A stretch of 64,000 bases of DNA from JBQTGK01 sp052400665 (GCA_052400665.1 JBQTGK010000011.1); one strand, 5' to 3'; positions 19,417 through 27,010 are shown, numbered from the stretch's first letter. The notes: generated by a model not told the origin, from the letters alone. Numbers and translations: made by a program.

Positions 19417-20091
19417 TTACTCTCTACTTTTTAAAAATTCCTCTGCATCTTTCTCAAAGTTATTCATGATAGAATCAAAGCATTCTTCTGCTTCCAAAAA
19501 AATATCTTCTGAACAATCGTACCCTTCTTCATCTACTGGATTAAAATCGTAAGTCATCTGACCTAAAAATTCAATAACTTCATATACTACACAGAAATAA
19601 TTCTTAATACTCAATTTTACTTTATCAGATGCTCCATCATTTGGATCTATTGCATAATCTGCAATTTCCGAATTAACAGTAAATGACAATTTATTTAATC
19701 GACTAACATACTTATTAGTTTTACGTATTGTACTTTTTATCATTTCCACCAATTCATACTGTTGTTCTTTTGCAGAATAGAACATAAGTACTTTACCCCA
19801 TGAGTTTATATACTTATGTATGATCATATCTACAAAATCAACTTGATGAAAATCCTTAATAAGAGATTTTAAATCATCTCTAGGGATCTTTTCTCCAAAT
19901 AAAAGCCAATCAGCAGAGACTCCAAATTTATCATTCAGAACTTCAAGAATTTTGGTATTCACGTCTCTTTTCCCTTGTTCTATTAATTGATATCCAGATA
20001 ATGATACACCAATTTCATTTGCAAATTCCTCTTGTGAAAAATTATTGCCAATTCTAATCTCTTTAAGCCTTTGGTTTGCAGATTGTTCCAT
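19417..20091 (-). CDS. XRE-family repressor-like regulator with unknown C-terminal domain
   Basis: 224 residues from ATG 20091 (an upstream start at 20124 would add 11 residues overlapping the promoter region). Residues 8-70 are a helix-turn-helix of the Cro/CI type (FSQEEFANEIGVSLSGYQLIEQGKRDV), followed by GVSADWLLFGE, a standard end of phage-type HTH_3 domains. The rest (75-224) is an acidic helical domain that I do not recognise. It is transcribed divergently from two small DNA-binding proteins and the replication gene, so it is the likely repressor of the element's replication/excision genes (inference). Confidence 0.82.
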   Translation of the reverse strand: MEQSANQRLKEIRIGNNFSQEEFANEIGVSLSGYQLIEQGKRDVNTKILEVLNDKFGVSADWLLFGEKIPRDDLKSLIKDFHQVDFVDMIIHKYINSWGKVLMFYSAKEQQYELVEMIKSTIRKTNKYVSRLNKLSFTVNSEIADYAIDPNDGASDKVKLSIKNYFCVVYEVIEFLGQMTYDFNPVDEEGYDCSEDIFLEAEECFDSIMNNFEKDAEEFLKSRE

Positions 20092-20115
20092 GTTACACAA
20101 ATAAATACATCTTAT

Positions 20116-20189
20116 AGAACTCACAAATAAGTTGCAAAAGATGTATATAGCACCTACATTTGTGTGTACAGAAAAGTTCTAAAAGAACT
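20116..20189. promoter_or_regulatory. Divergent control region with palindromic operator
   Basis: Rightward promoter: TTG at 20132-20134 and TACATTTG at 20155-20162 (20-bp spacer). Just downstream is a perfect inverted repeat AGTTCT-AAA-AGAACT (20175-20189) with an extra AGAACT half-site at 20116-20121 on the repressor side. A second inverted pair CACAAAT (20122-20128) / ATTTGTG (20158-20164) spans the spacer. Consistent with an XRE repressor switch. Confidence 0.6.
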
Positions 20190-20223
20190 ATATGACGATT
20201 ACTAATCGATTATTTAATAAGTT

Positions 20224-20460
20224 ATGCGAAAGATAGACAAAATATTAGAACTAGGGAAAAATCTACCACGTGGAGCAAAAAAACGAATAGCAGAAAAGAG
20301 TGATTGTTCTAGATCATTGATTGTTCACTTCTTTTTAGGCACAAAAAAACCTACAAATAAAACTATTAAGAAAATATTGACTGCCACAGAAGAGGTTTTA
20401 GAGGAATATCGCAAAGAATCACAGGATATTGACTCTATGATTGATAAAATTAAATTGTAA
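20224..20460 (+). CDS. Small helix-turn-helix DNA-binding protein
   Basis: 78 residues. Helical, basic first half with an HTH-like segment GAKKRIAEKSDCSRSLIVHF followed by LGTKKPTNKTIKKIL, typical of small phage Cro-like or KTSC-type regulators in Bacteroidota elements; acidic tail. First gene of the rightward unit, divergent from the XRE regulator, so probably a Cro-like counterpart. No closer identification possible. Confidence 0.7.
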   Translation: MRKIDKILELGKNLPRGAKKRIAEKSDCSRSLIVHFFLGTKKPTNKTIKKILTATEEVLEEYRKESQDIDSMIDKIKL

Positions 20461-20482
20461 CGACCCCAAAAATTAATAACAA

Positions 20483-20776
20483 ATGACAGAAAAAATATTA
20501 CAAGTATCAGAAATGAGTTCAGCCGATATAATCAAACAATTTACGGCAATGAATAAAAAGCTAGCGGAACTAGCAGAATACGTTAAGCCAAATAATTCAG
20601 CTACTTTATTAAGCCCAAAAGAAGTAATGGAATGGTTGAGCATTACCCCTCCTACTTTAAACGATTGGGCTAAAAAAGGTATTCTGAACCGTTATAAACT
20701 TGGAAATAGAGCCTTTTATAAAAAAGAAGAAATCATGGCAAATCTTGACGGCACAAAATATGCTGACAAGCTATAA
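20483..20776 (+). CDS. Excisionase-like HTH_17 (MerR-type) protein
   Basis: 97 residues. N-terminal short coiled-coil helix, then an HTH_17 domain: LLSPKEVMEWLSITPPTLNDW followed by the wing GILNRYKLGNRAFYKKEEI. Proteins of this kind in Bacteroidota mobile elements serve as excisionases or replication-gene activators. It starts 22 bp after the preceding HTH gene, in the same unit. Confidence 0.85.
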   Translation: MTEKILQVSEMSSADIIKQFTAMNKKLAELAEYVKPNNSATLLSPKEVMEWLSITPPTLNDWAKKGILNRYKLGNRAFYKKEEIMANLDGTKYADKL

Positions 20777-20856
20777 AAAACGACACACTAAAATTACAAG
20801 ACACTTCTTTATTCGCAGGCAATACAGAATAAAAAACGCATATAAAATTGGTACGA

Positions 20857-20948
20857 ATACACCATTTTCTAAAGTCTGTATATTTTAAAAAAATTACTAA
20901 AATAAATAACGAGAACGCACATTTTTTTAGTGACGCATACACCATTTT
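20857..20948. repeat. Direct repeats upstream of replication gene
   Basis: ATACACCATTTT occurs at 20857-20868 and again at 20937-20948, exactly 80 bp apart, in the 214-bp gap before rep. Related ATACACC strings occur near the left end (16038) and inside rep. A possible initiator or regulatory binding site. Confidence 0.4.
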
Positions 20949-20990
20949 TCCAACAATTAATTAACCACTTTTATTACTCTTTTCTGACCC

Positions 20991-22400
20991 TTGATAGACG
21001 GAATTACCATAGAACTAACAGACTTTGATATCAGCCTTTGGACAAATCATTCAAAGCTGAAATTCAATGTTCTTACTTCTGTTGATACTGGTGAGTTAAT
21101 AGGTAGTCAAAAGGCATATTATAATGGCTTGGAATTCATCATAGAACCAAAAGGGAAAGTTAAAATAAAAGGTTCTATACACAAATACTACAATGATGGT
21201 TTACACAATGGCGATCGCTTTACCTTTGATGATTTTACAAAGGCTGTTAGCCAATTATCAGAGTTTGGAGTTGTTCCTGAACAAGCAATTTTAAGAGGTT
21301 TCGAAATCGGTTTGAATCTTGATACTTCCAATTCCAAAATAGATACTAAAATTTTTCTGGATAGCATCTTATATTGCAAAGGTGTAGAACGTTCCGATAT
21401 GGAAATCAGCGGAAAAGCAGGCTACGGTTACCGCTTTAAAACTGCAAATACTACCTATAAGTTCTACGATAAGATGGAACAATCTTGTTTACAATCTGAA
21501 ATGCTTCGAATTGAAACCAAGTTTACCAAAATGAGAGCGGTTGAAAACTACGGTATCCTAACACTCTCTGACCTTCTGAACAAAGAAAAGCTATCCAAAT
21601 TAATCAAAGACAAGTATTTGAAATTCATTGATGAAACTATCTTCTTTGAGTGGGATCAGATTAAAACAACCAGAAAACTACCAGTCAAGTACAAAAGCAT
21701 ATTTAAAGATTTAAGAAACCCCGATTGGTGGATTAAGGATGATCGTTGCAGAAAAGAGCGAAACAAAAACAAAAAGCTACTGGAAACGCTCATAAACAAG
21801 TATGCTAAACGTAACATTAAAACTATCCTGAAAGACCTGATACTATTAGAACTTCAAGCTTTTTCACGCACAAAAAAAGGGGACAGATACACCGAATTTG
21901 AAAGCCTTCAATCTTGGATTGAATCCAATAGCAAAAACGCAACAAAAAAGAAGACAGATACACCATGTATTGTATGGTGCGATTCGACCGACCAAGGGGA
22001 GGTAAAAAAAGAAAAAAGATATTGTGAAGTGTGTGGAAAGGAAATCACAGATCAAAGAAAAGGTTCAAAATACTGCTCTGATAACAGAAAATGCAGAGAT
22101 AAAGCTTATAACCTGAAAATTTCAGAAAAAAGAAAAACCAAGAGACTAAAGCAGGAAAAAGAGATAACCAAAATCATCAAGGAAATCGGTAGCCAGTTAC
22201 AGCTTGTTAGAACTACCAATCCCAAAAATAAAAGAAATCATCCTAAAGGAAAAACTATGAGAAAAACCTCAATAGTTGTTTCTGCTCATGGGAGAAAAAG
22301 ATACTTCCACGGATCAGCAGCAAGGTACTTTATAAAGGAATTTGAAAAGAAAACAGAAACAAAAGATATCAACCCTAAAAATAAACTAAAAACAGCATGA
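20991..22400 (+). CDS. Replication initiator of the filamentous phage gene II/X type with zinc-ribbon tail
   Basis: 469 residues from a TTG start (an in-frame stop lies 4 codons upstream and no ATG is close); the start MIDGITIEL resembles phage gene II proteins, which nick DNA for rolling-circle replication. Core features: LRGFEIGLNLDT, YKFYDKMEQ and LRIETKFTK (about 100-190), in the order of the rep_II/X family. A C4 zinc ribbon follows at Cys345, Cys348, Cys362 and Cys368, then a basic tail. Overlaps the resolvase gene by 4 bp (ATGA). No coat, Zot or other filamentous phage genes are seen. Identification is by pattern, so family confidence is moderate. Confidence 0.7.
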   Translation: MIDGITIELTDFDISLWTNHSKLKFNVLTSVDTGELIGSQKAYYNGLEFIIEPKGKVKIKGSIHKYYNDGLHNGDRFTFDDFTKAVSQLSEFGVVPEQAILRGFEIGLNLDTSNSKIDTKIFLDSILYCKGVERSDMEISGKAGYGYRFKTANTTYKFYDKMEQSCLQSEMLRIETKFTKMRAVENYGILTLSDLLNKEKLSKLIKDKYLKFIDETIFFEWDQIKTTRKLPVKYKSIFKDLRNPDWWIKDDRCRKERNKNKKLLETLINKYAKRNIKTILKDLILLELQAFSRTKKGDRYTEFESLQSWIESNSKNATKKKTDTPCIVWCDSTDQGEVKKEKRYCEVCGKEITDQRKGSKYCSDNRKCRDKAYNLKISEKRKTKRLKQEKEITKIIKEIGSQLQLVRTTNPKNKRNHPKGKTMRKTSIVVSAHGRKRYFHGSAARYFIKEFEKKTETKDINPKNKLKTA

Positions 22401-23026
22401 ACACAGATAAGAGAATCTACAAATATGCCAGAGTATCAACCGTAGGGCAGAATGAAGATAGACAGGTTGATGGACTAAAAGATATTAAAGGTGAATTAGT
22501 CATAGATAAATATTCTGGTATGATGCCATTTGCAGAGAGGCCAAGCGGTAAAATCATTATTGATGCAGTTCGAAAAGATAAAATATCCGAATTAGTTGTT
22601 TATGACTTTGACCGACTAGGTAGAAGCGTTCCCGATGTTTTAAATACACTGGGACTGATGAAAAAAAATCAGATAACAGTTACCATTTACAAAATTGGAA
22701 TGAAAAGCTACATAGATGGTCATTATAACCAAATGTTTGATTTCATGTCTGCTCTTATGGTTTTGGCTGCAAAAATGGAATATGACAGAATCAAAGACAG
22801 ACAGTCAGAAGGTATTGCCATTGCCAAGGCCAAAGGAGTTTATAAGCTTCATGCTGGAAAAGGAAAAATGACCAAAGAACAATTCGAGAAACAACATGCG
22901 GATATTATCGAACTATTGGAGGATGGAAAATCGATTAGGAATATTGCCAAACTGGTAAAAAAATCCAAGACCACCGTTCAACGAGTAAAAAAGTATATCG
23001 ATACACAAAAAGCGTGTTCATTTTAG
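22397..23026 (+). CDS. Serine recombinase (resolvase/invertase family)
   Basis: 209 residues. Resolvase N-terminal domain with the catalytic Ser14 in YARVSTVGQNEDRQ, then VVYDFDRLGRSVPDVLNTL and MEYDRIKDRQSEGIAIAKAKG, and a C-terminal HTH of the Hin/HTH_7 type (about 165-205). Translationally coupled to the rep gene. Resolvases of this size resolve multimers or invert DNA at a nearby site; the repeat-rich 23001-23116 gap immediately downstream is a candidate. The element thus has a second recombinase besides the tyrosine integrase. Confidence 0.93.
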   Translation: MNTDKRIYKYARVSTVGQNEDRQVDGLKDIKGELVIDKYSGMMPFAERPSGKIIIDAVRKDKISELVVYDFDRLGRSVPDVLNTLGLMKKNQITVTIYKIGMKSYIDGHYNQMFDFMSALMVLAAKMEYDRIKDRQSEGIAIAKAKGVYKLHAGKGKMTKEQFEKQHADIIELLEDGKSIRNIAKLVKKSKTTVQRVKKYIDTQKACSF

Positions 23027-23116
23027 CAACACCCAAATGAATACACAAAACAGGGCTGTTTATACCCTATTTGATAAGTATTACTGTACAACCCAAAGGG
23101 TATACGCTAAAATGAA
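23001..23116. other. Repeat-rich region after resolvase gene (candidate res site)
   Basis: Contains ATACACAAAA at 23001-23010 and 23041-23050, inverted TTCATTTTAGC (23017-23027) / GCTAAAATGAA (23106-23116), inverted TATACCC (23061-23067) / GGGTATA (23098-23104), and the short hairpin AACAGGGCTGTT (23049-23060). Overlaps the end of the resolvase gene. Confidence 0.4.
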
Positions 23117-23175
23117 TACAAATAGAGAAAAGACAGGAATTTTAAAATAAATCATTAACTAAAACTGAATTAAAA

Positions 23176-23841
23176 ATGGAATGTAAAATTTGCGGAAAAC
23201 CAATTGTGAACAAGAGACCCGATAGTAAATACTGTTCTACATCTTGCATCAACAAGGCAAAACGATTAAGAGCAAAAGAAAGAGAATTAGATAATTCTAA
23301 TTTCGAAAATGAAATTGATACCTACGAACATCAGCAAATAAATCAACACCTTTCAGTTGAATTACGAACCGTAGAAAGAGAACACTTCAATTTTATTACA
23401 AAGCTAAAAGAAGAATACGAGGAAAAAATCAAAATTTTAGAAGAGAAAAATCTAAAACAGGAATTCACAATAGTAAAGCTGAAGGATGAAATTAGCAAGC
23501 TAAAAGATAAATATACTATAGAACTTGAAGAAGCCAGAACGAACACCACAAAAGAAACCGTTACGGCAATTACAAAAATGCCTGCTATTCAATCAATCTT
23601 AGGTGCTTTTACAAATACTCTAATTCCAACACCTACAAATGGTCTTGGCAAATTCTCAGATCAATACAGTACTGAGGAAAAACAAATTATTAATGCTATT
23701 AGAAAAATGAAACCTGATACACAGAGCAATTTTGTGCAAATGCTTTATGTCCTCTTTTCAAAATCCAATGAAGAGCAAATAGAAATATTTAGCACCTTAC
23801 AAACCTACATGCTGCAGTCCGAGGAAAACGAAGATGTGTAA
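23176..23841 (+). CDS. Zinc-ribbon coiled-coil protein of unknown function
   Basis: 221 residues. An N-terminal C4 zinc finger (Cys3, Cys6, Cys20, Cys24; motif CxxCGKPI...SKYCSTSC) closely resembles the tail finger of the replication protein. A long coiled coil follows (about 40-120, heptad-rich Glu/Lys/Leu), then a helical C-terminal region. The shared finger suggests that it works with the replication protein or binds the same DNA (inference). Unknown otherwise; encoded 149 bp after the resolvase, and followed by a terminator. Confidence 0.75.
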   Translation: MECKICGKPIVNKRPDSKYCSTSCINKAKRLRAKERELDNSNFENEIDTYEHQQINQHLSVELRTVEREHFNFITKLKEEYEEKIKILEEKNLKQEFTIVKLKDEISKLKDKYTIELEEARTNTTKETVTAITKMPAIQSILGAFTNTLIPTPTNGLGKFSDQYSTEEKQIINAIRKMKPDTQSNFVQMLYVLFSKSNEEQIEIFSTLQTYMLQSEENEDV

Positions 23842-23909
23842 TTACCAGGCAATTTTATATTTGTTATCGAGCCAACTAATATTTAAAACTTCGAGTCAGT
23901 TATGATCAG

Positions 23910-23937
23910 AGCCAATGAAATATTAATTGGCTTTTTT
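23910..23937 (+). terminator. Terminator after the replication/resolvase unit
   Basis: Stem AGCCAAT / ATTGGCT with a 9-base loop and a run of T. Confidence 0.75.
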
Positions 23938-23948
23938 AACCCTTATAG

Positions 23949-24042
23949 CGAGATAAGAGATCTAGATACGATCGGGTTATAAACTGGATAAACACCCCTT
24001 AAGAACCCTTTATACTAGCTCTATTATTAGTATGTTTAATCT
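23949..24042. repeat. Dyad repeat, copy 1
   Basis: GATAAGAGATCTAGATAC followed by ATCGGG and a trailing AACACCCCTTAA block; related to copies at 24789 and 24981. Its 17-bp core reads CGAGAT-AAGAG-ATCTAG (one mismatch in the dyad). Confidence 0.7.
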
Positions 24043-24075
24043 TTCTAACCTATTCCAATTATTCAATTTTATTAG

Positions 24076-24098
24076 GTTTGACAATATGAATCTTAATT
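24076..24098 (+). promoter_or_regulatory. Conserved 23-bp motif upstream of cargo gene 1
   Basis: GTTTGACAATATGAATC then TTAATT; it recurs with one change at 25215-25237. In both cases it lies about 100 bp before a gene start. Confidence 0.5.
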
Positions 24099-24177
24099 AA
24101 AAATCTATAAATTGACTTTTTAAAAGAAATAATATTGATATTTCACTAACGTTAACACCAATTTAATTAAAGGAAAT

Positions 24178-24684
24178 ATGAAAAAATGCCTCATTATTTT
24201 AACTGCAACAATGTTCTTTACCCTAACAGGAAAAGGACAGGATTTTTTTTTCATTGGTGAAAAAAGCTATCCCTGCACAGAAACATTCACATTAAAATCC
24301 AATTCAGCCGATTCTGAGGTTACAGACTTGAAGGTGTTATTTGGTAAGAATGAAATGTCAGGAGTTTTTATTGTAAGTAAAAAAACTGTATCCACAGTAA
24401 GGATAAGTGGAAAACTAATTATCTATCTTGATGATGGAACGGTAATATCTTGCATTGACAGGGATATTAATGACAACGTTGATGATATTGCTTCATCCGC
24501 TTATCAATTGACAAATGAAGAACTACTTAAAATGAAAAATAGTAATATCCATACCGTAAGATATACAATAAAATGTGTTGAATGTTTTGGGCCAATATCT
24601 GCAGAAGGAAATTTTACTGCTTCAAATAAAGGCAGTTCTAAAACTGATTTTCCTACCTTAATAACTGATTTTTTTAGCGAATAA
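24178..24684 (+). CDS. Small secreted protein of unknown function (cargo)
   Basis: 168 residues. Signal peptide (KKCLIILTATMFFTLTGKGQ) with a mature protein of alternating beta strands; four mature cysteines, including CVEC. I recognise no family. Sits in the cargo area, preceded by dyad copy 1 and the 23-bp motif, and has no visible partner. Confidence 0.7.
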   Translation: MKKCLIILTATMFFTLTGKGQDFFFIGEKSYPCTETFTLKSNSADSEVTDLKVLFGKNEMSGVFIVSKKTVSTVRISGKLIIYLDDGTVISCIDRDINDNVDDIASSAYQLTNEELLKMKNSNIHTVRYTIKCVECFGPISAEGNFTASNKGSSKTDFPTLITDFFSE

Positions 24685-24710
24685 AAGTGTGCTTACAAAG
24701 TGTTACACTT

Positions 24711-24752
24711 TATAAATCCTTAAAACTATCACTTTGAGTATTTATCATTTTA
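24711..24752. repeat. 42-bp repeat, left copy
   Basis: Core AAAACTATCACTTTGAG; matches 26917-26958 with 5 differences. Same orientation. Confidence 0.7.
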
Positions 24753-24788
24753 ATTTAAGAAAGCAAAACTACTTTTTCAATCCTCATA

Positions 24789-24889
24789 ACTAGATAAGAG
24801 ATCTAGTTAATATCGGGATGAAAACTAGTTAATATCTAGGTAAACACCCCTTAAATCCCCTTTAAACTAGCTTATCTATAAGTTTAATT
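24789..24889. repeat. Dyad repeat, copy 2
   Basis: Begins ACTAGATAAGAGATCTAG, with the perfect 17-bp dyad CTAGAT-AAGAG-ATCTAG, then TATCGGG and an AACACCCCTTAAA block like copy 1. Confidence 0.75.
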
Positions 24890-24980
24890 CTCTGTAATTA
24901 GAGAAATGAAAATTAACACCCTGTAAAATTGCTTTGCCATTGGAAAGACAAATCAGGTAGGATAAATCATCGATGTAGAT

Positions 24981-25056
24981 ACTAGATAAGCGATCTAGAT
25001 ACAATCGGGATATGATCTAATTCATAACTGGATAAAAAACTCCTAATAACTCTATT
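24981..25056. repeat. Dyad repeat, copy 3
   Basis: Begins ACTAGATAAGCGATCTAG, with the perfect 17-bp dyad CTAGAT-AAGCG-ATCTAG, then ACAATCGGG and a degenerate tail. Confidence 0.75.
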
Positions 25057-25214
25057 ATTCCATTTTATTCTCTGAAAAGTGGATATTCGTCTAATGTTAT
25101 GCCCTTTTATTCCCGAATAGAAACACATCATTCCTTTTCTCAATAATTAGCTCATCTAATTATCGAGATAACGACTTCTTTAAAATGTAATTTTCCGAAT
25201 TGAAAAATTGACAA

Positions 25215-25237
25215 GTTTGACAGTATGAATCTTAATT
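25215..25237 (+). promoter_or_regulatory. Conserved 23-bp motif upstream of cargo gene 2
   Basis: GTTTGACAGTATGAATC then TTAATT, the second copy of the motif at 24076, 98 bp before the next gene. Confidence 0.5.
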
Positions 25238-25312
25238 GAAATTTGATATTTTAGTAAGAATTTACAAACTCTTTAATGTATGATATTTAAAGTGAATCAT
25301 AATTGAAGCAAC

Positions 25313-25696
25313 ATGAAAAAGAAGAATGTTAAAAAAATTATTAGAATATTGATTAAGTCAAGAGAATTGTATTTAAATCAAATTGATATGAAAATATCAA
25401 AACAAGAACTTGAATCTATTTTTAAATTACTCATTAAGAGTGGAAGTGTGATAGATTTATCTAGTAAGCAAAAATTGGGAATCGCTACATATAGGGATGT
25501 TAATTATAAAGATTTGCACAACAACCTAAATTTAGAAACTAAAGCACATAAGATATTCAGAGTATCATGGAAGATATTGGTTGGTATAGGGATTATATTA
25601 GGAATAATATTAACAATATTTCAAATTCGTCAACAATTTACAAATAGAGAATCAAAAGCTGTGTGTAGTTTACCAAAAGATGGCAATAATATTTAA
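25313..25696 (+). CDS. Small membrane-anchored protein of unknown function (cargo)
   Basis: 127 residues: a basic, helical cytoplasmic part with a winged-helix look (about 1-75), one transmembrane helix (about 86-103, ILVGIGIILGIILTIF) and a short tail. Unknown family. Preceded by two dyad repeats and the 23-bp motif. Confidence 0.65.
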   Translation: MKKKNVKKIIRILIKSRELYLNQIDMKISKQELESIFKLLIKSGSVIDLSSKQKLGIATYRDVNYKDLHNNLNLETKAHKIFRVSWKILVGIGIILGIILTIFQIRQQFTNRESKAVCSLPKDGNNI

Positions 25697-25828
25697 GAAG
25701 ATAGGTCACCCCATTATTTCCATATAAAGTTAGTATGATTAGATTTATGTTGGAAATCTAGTCTAACCACATACAAGAGAGGTTATTCAATTGTTATAAA
25801 CAAAAAAAACAAATAATTTAAATTAATT

Positions 25829-26377
25829 ATGAAAGCAATATTTGTCGGTTTATTTATTCTGTTTGCCATCAATGCATTAGGGCAAGAGAAAACAAATAAT
25901 TTTATCTTGAATAATGATAAAACAGTTTCATGGCAAAAAGTATATCCATTAGATGGTTCCATAGAGGAACTTAAAAATAAATTAGATGTGTTTTTCAAGA
26001 ATCAAAAGTTCACTTCTAATTTGGAGTATTTAGATAGTAGTTTTATTGGAAATTCAAACAGAACCAATGTCGCTATTCAAAGAGGTAATCGATTTGTCAA
26101 CTCAGGTGACTTTACATGTTATATAAAAATAGAATTAAAAGAAAATAAATATCGAGTAACTATTAAAAACATAGTCTTTGAACCTGTATCGGGAGGAATA
26201 AATACTGGAGGAATAATATTAACGTCCAATGTATCATATTCATTTGGAGATTATACTGTAAAAAATAATAAAAATGAATTTAGAAAAAATAAACCTATTC
26301 AGGATATGATTACATCTTTTAATAATGATTTTGACAAATATTTCAGTTATACCGAAACTGAAAAGTCAGATTGGTAA
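25829..26377 (+). CDS. DUF4468-like secreted protein (cargo)
   Basis: 182 residues with a signal peptide (KAIFVGLFILFAINALGQ). The mature part matches DUF4468-type proteins of Bacteroidota: VSWQKVYPLDGSIEELKNKL, a middle GNRFVNSGDFTCYIKIELKENKYRVTIKNI, and the usual helix-plus-sheet TBP-like layout. Function unknown; found in periplasm/outer membrane of the phylum. Lies 132 bp after the preceding gene. Confidence 0.7.
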   Translation: MKAIFVGLFILFAINALGQEKTNNFILNNDKTVSWQKVYPLDGSIEELKNKLDVFFKNQKFTSNLEYLDSSFIGNSNRTNVAIQRGNRFVNSGDFTCYIKIELKENKYRVTIKNIVFEPVSGGINTGGIILTSNVSYSFGDYTVKNNKNEFRKNKPIQDMITSFNNDFDKYFSYTETEKSDW

Positions 26378-26436
26378 ATACTTTATTTAATAGCCGTTGT
26401 ATAGCACAGGTTGTTATTCCATCGGTGAGGAAGTAG

Positions 26437-26775
26437 GTTGACCGATTTTTCTCAATTTTAACAAACAATAGAAAGATATTAAATCACAAATCAACTAAAG
26501 CATATACAATTGAGGTTATTTGTAAAATAGGCCTGAATAGTAAACTTGAGATCGACTTCTCTAAATTAGTTGGATTACGTCATGAGGTGGCTCATAATGG
26601 TAGATTTGGAAATGTTAATCCAATCAAAGATTTAAATAATGCTCAATTTGGATTGAGATTGTATCTTCTTAGGACTCTTGGGTATACCGGAGATGTTTTT
26701 GATAATCGAAACGTAATATCTTTTGAATCTGTTAATATTGGTGAATTTGTAAAAAAACCAGCTAACACACGCTAA
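26437..26775 (+). pseudogene. Remnant of a HEPN-domain protein (C-terminal fragment)
   Basis: A frame of about 112 codons follows an in-frame stop at 26434 and has no good start; only an internal ATG at 26587 would give 62 residues. It contains LVGLRHEVAHNGRF, an R-x4-H motif typical of HEPN RNase or binding domains, preceded by helices (TIEVICKIGLNSKLEIDFSK). It looks like the 3' end of a defence-type or ApeA-like HEPN protein whose 5' part has been lost. Confidence 0.55.
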
Positions 26776-26802
26776 ACTAAATAATTAATGAAAATTTCTA
26801 GA

Positions 26803-26822
26803 TGGGGACAAATATGGGGACA
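26803..26822. repeat. Second arm-like tandem repeat near the right end
   Basis: TGGGGACAAATATGGGGACA, two TGGGGACA units with a 12-bp period, different in sequence from the CGGCAACA arm sites but with the same spacing. Confidence 0.5.
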
Positions 26823-26916
26823 TTAAAACATTCCCAATCCCATAAAAAACTAGTGTTCAGCATATAGGGGTTTTTGAACTGGGTTCTGTTGGGACTAAAC
26901 TTCAAACGTCATATTT

Positions 26917-26958
26917 CATAAATTCTCAAAACTATCACTTTGAGGATTTATAATTTTA
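26917..26958. repeat. 42-bp repeat, right copy
   Basis: Matches 24711-24752 with 5 differences; core AAAACTATCACTTTGAG. Confidence 0.7.
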
Positions 26959-26990
26959 TCTCTAAACCATTATAACTTAAAAAAGTAAAA

Positions 26991-27010
26991 CGGCAACAAA
27001 AGCGGCAACA
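26991..27010. repeat. Right arm-type integrase site
   Basis: CGGCAACAAAAGCGGCAACA, identical to 16119-16138; 56 bp inside attR. Confidence 0.75.

Larger units (their letters stand above)
24685..25312. other. 628-bp non-coding cargo spacer with repeats
   Basis: Holds a 42-bp repeat shared with the right end (24711-24752), two dyad repeats (24789-24889 and 24981-25056) and the second copy of the 23-bp motif (25215-25237). No coding signal on either strand. Confidence 0.7.

Noticed and set aside
20991..23841. A filamentous prophage
   Set aside because: Only a gene II/X-like protein is present; no coat, adsorption or Zot-like genes.
26587..26775. An intact 62-residue gene
   Set aside because: The open frame continues upstream of this ATG with HEPN-like sequence to an in-frame stop, so it is better read as a fragment.
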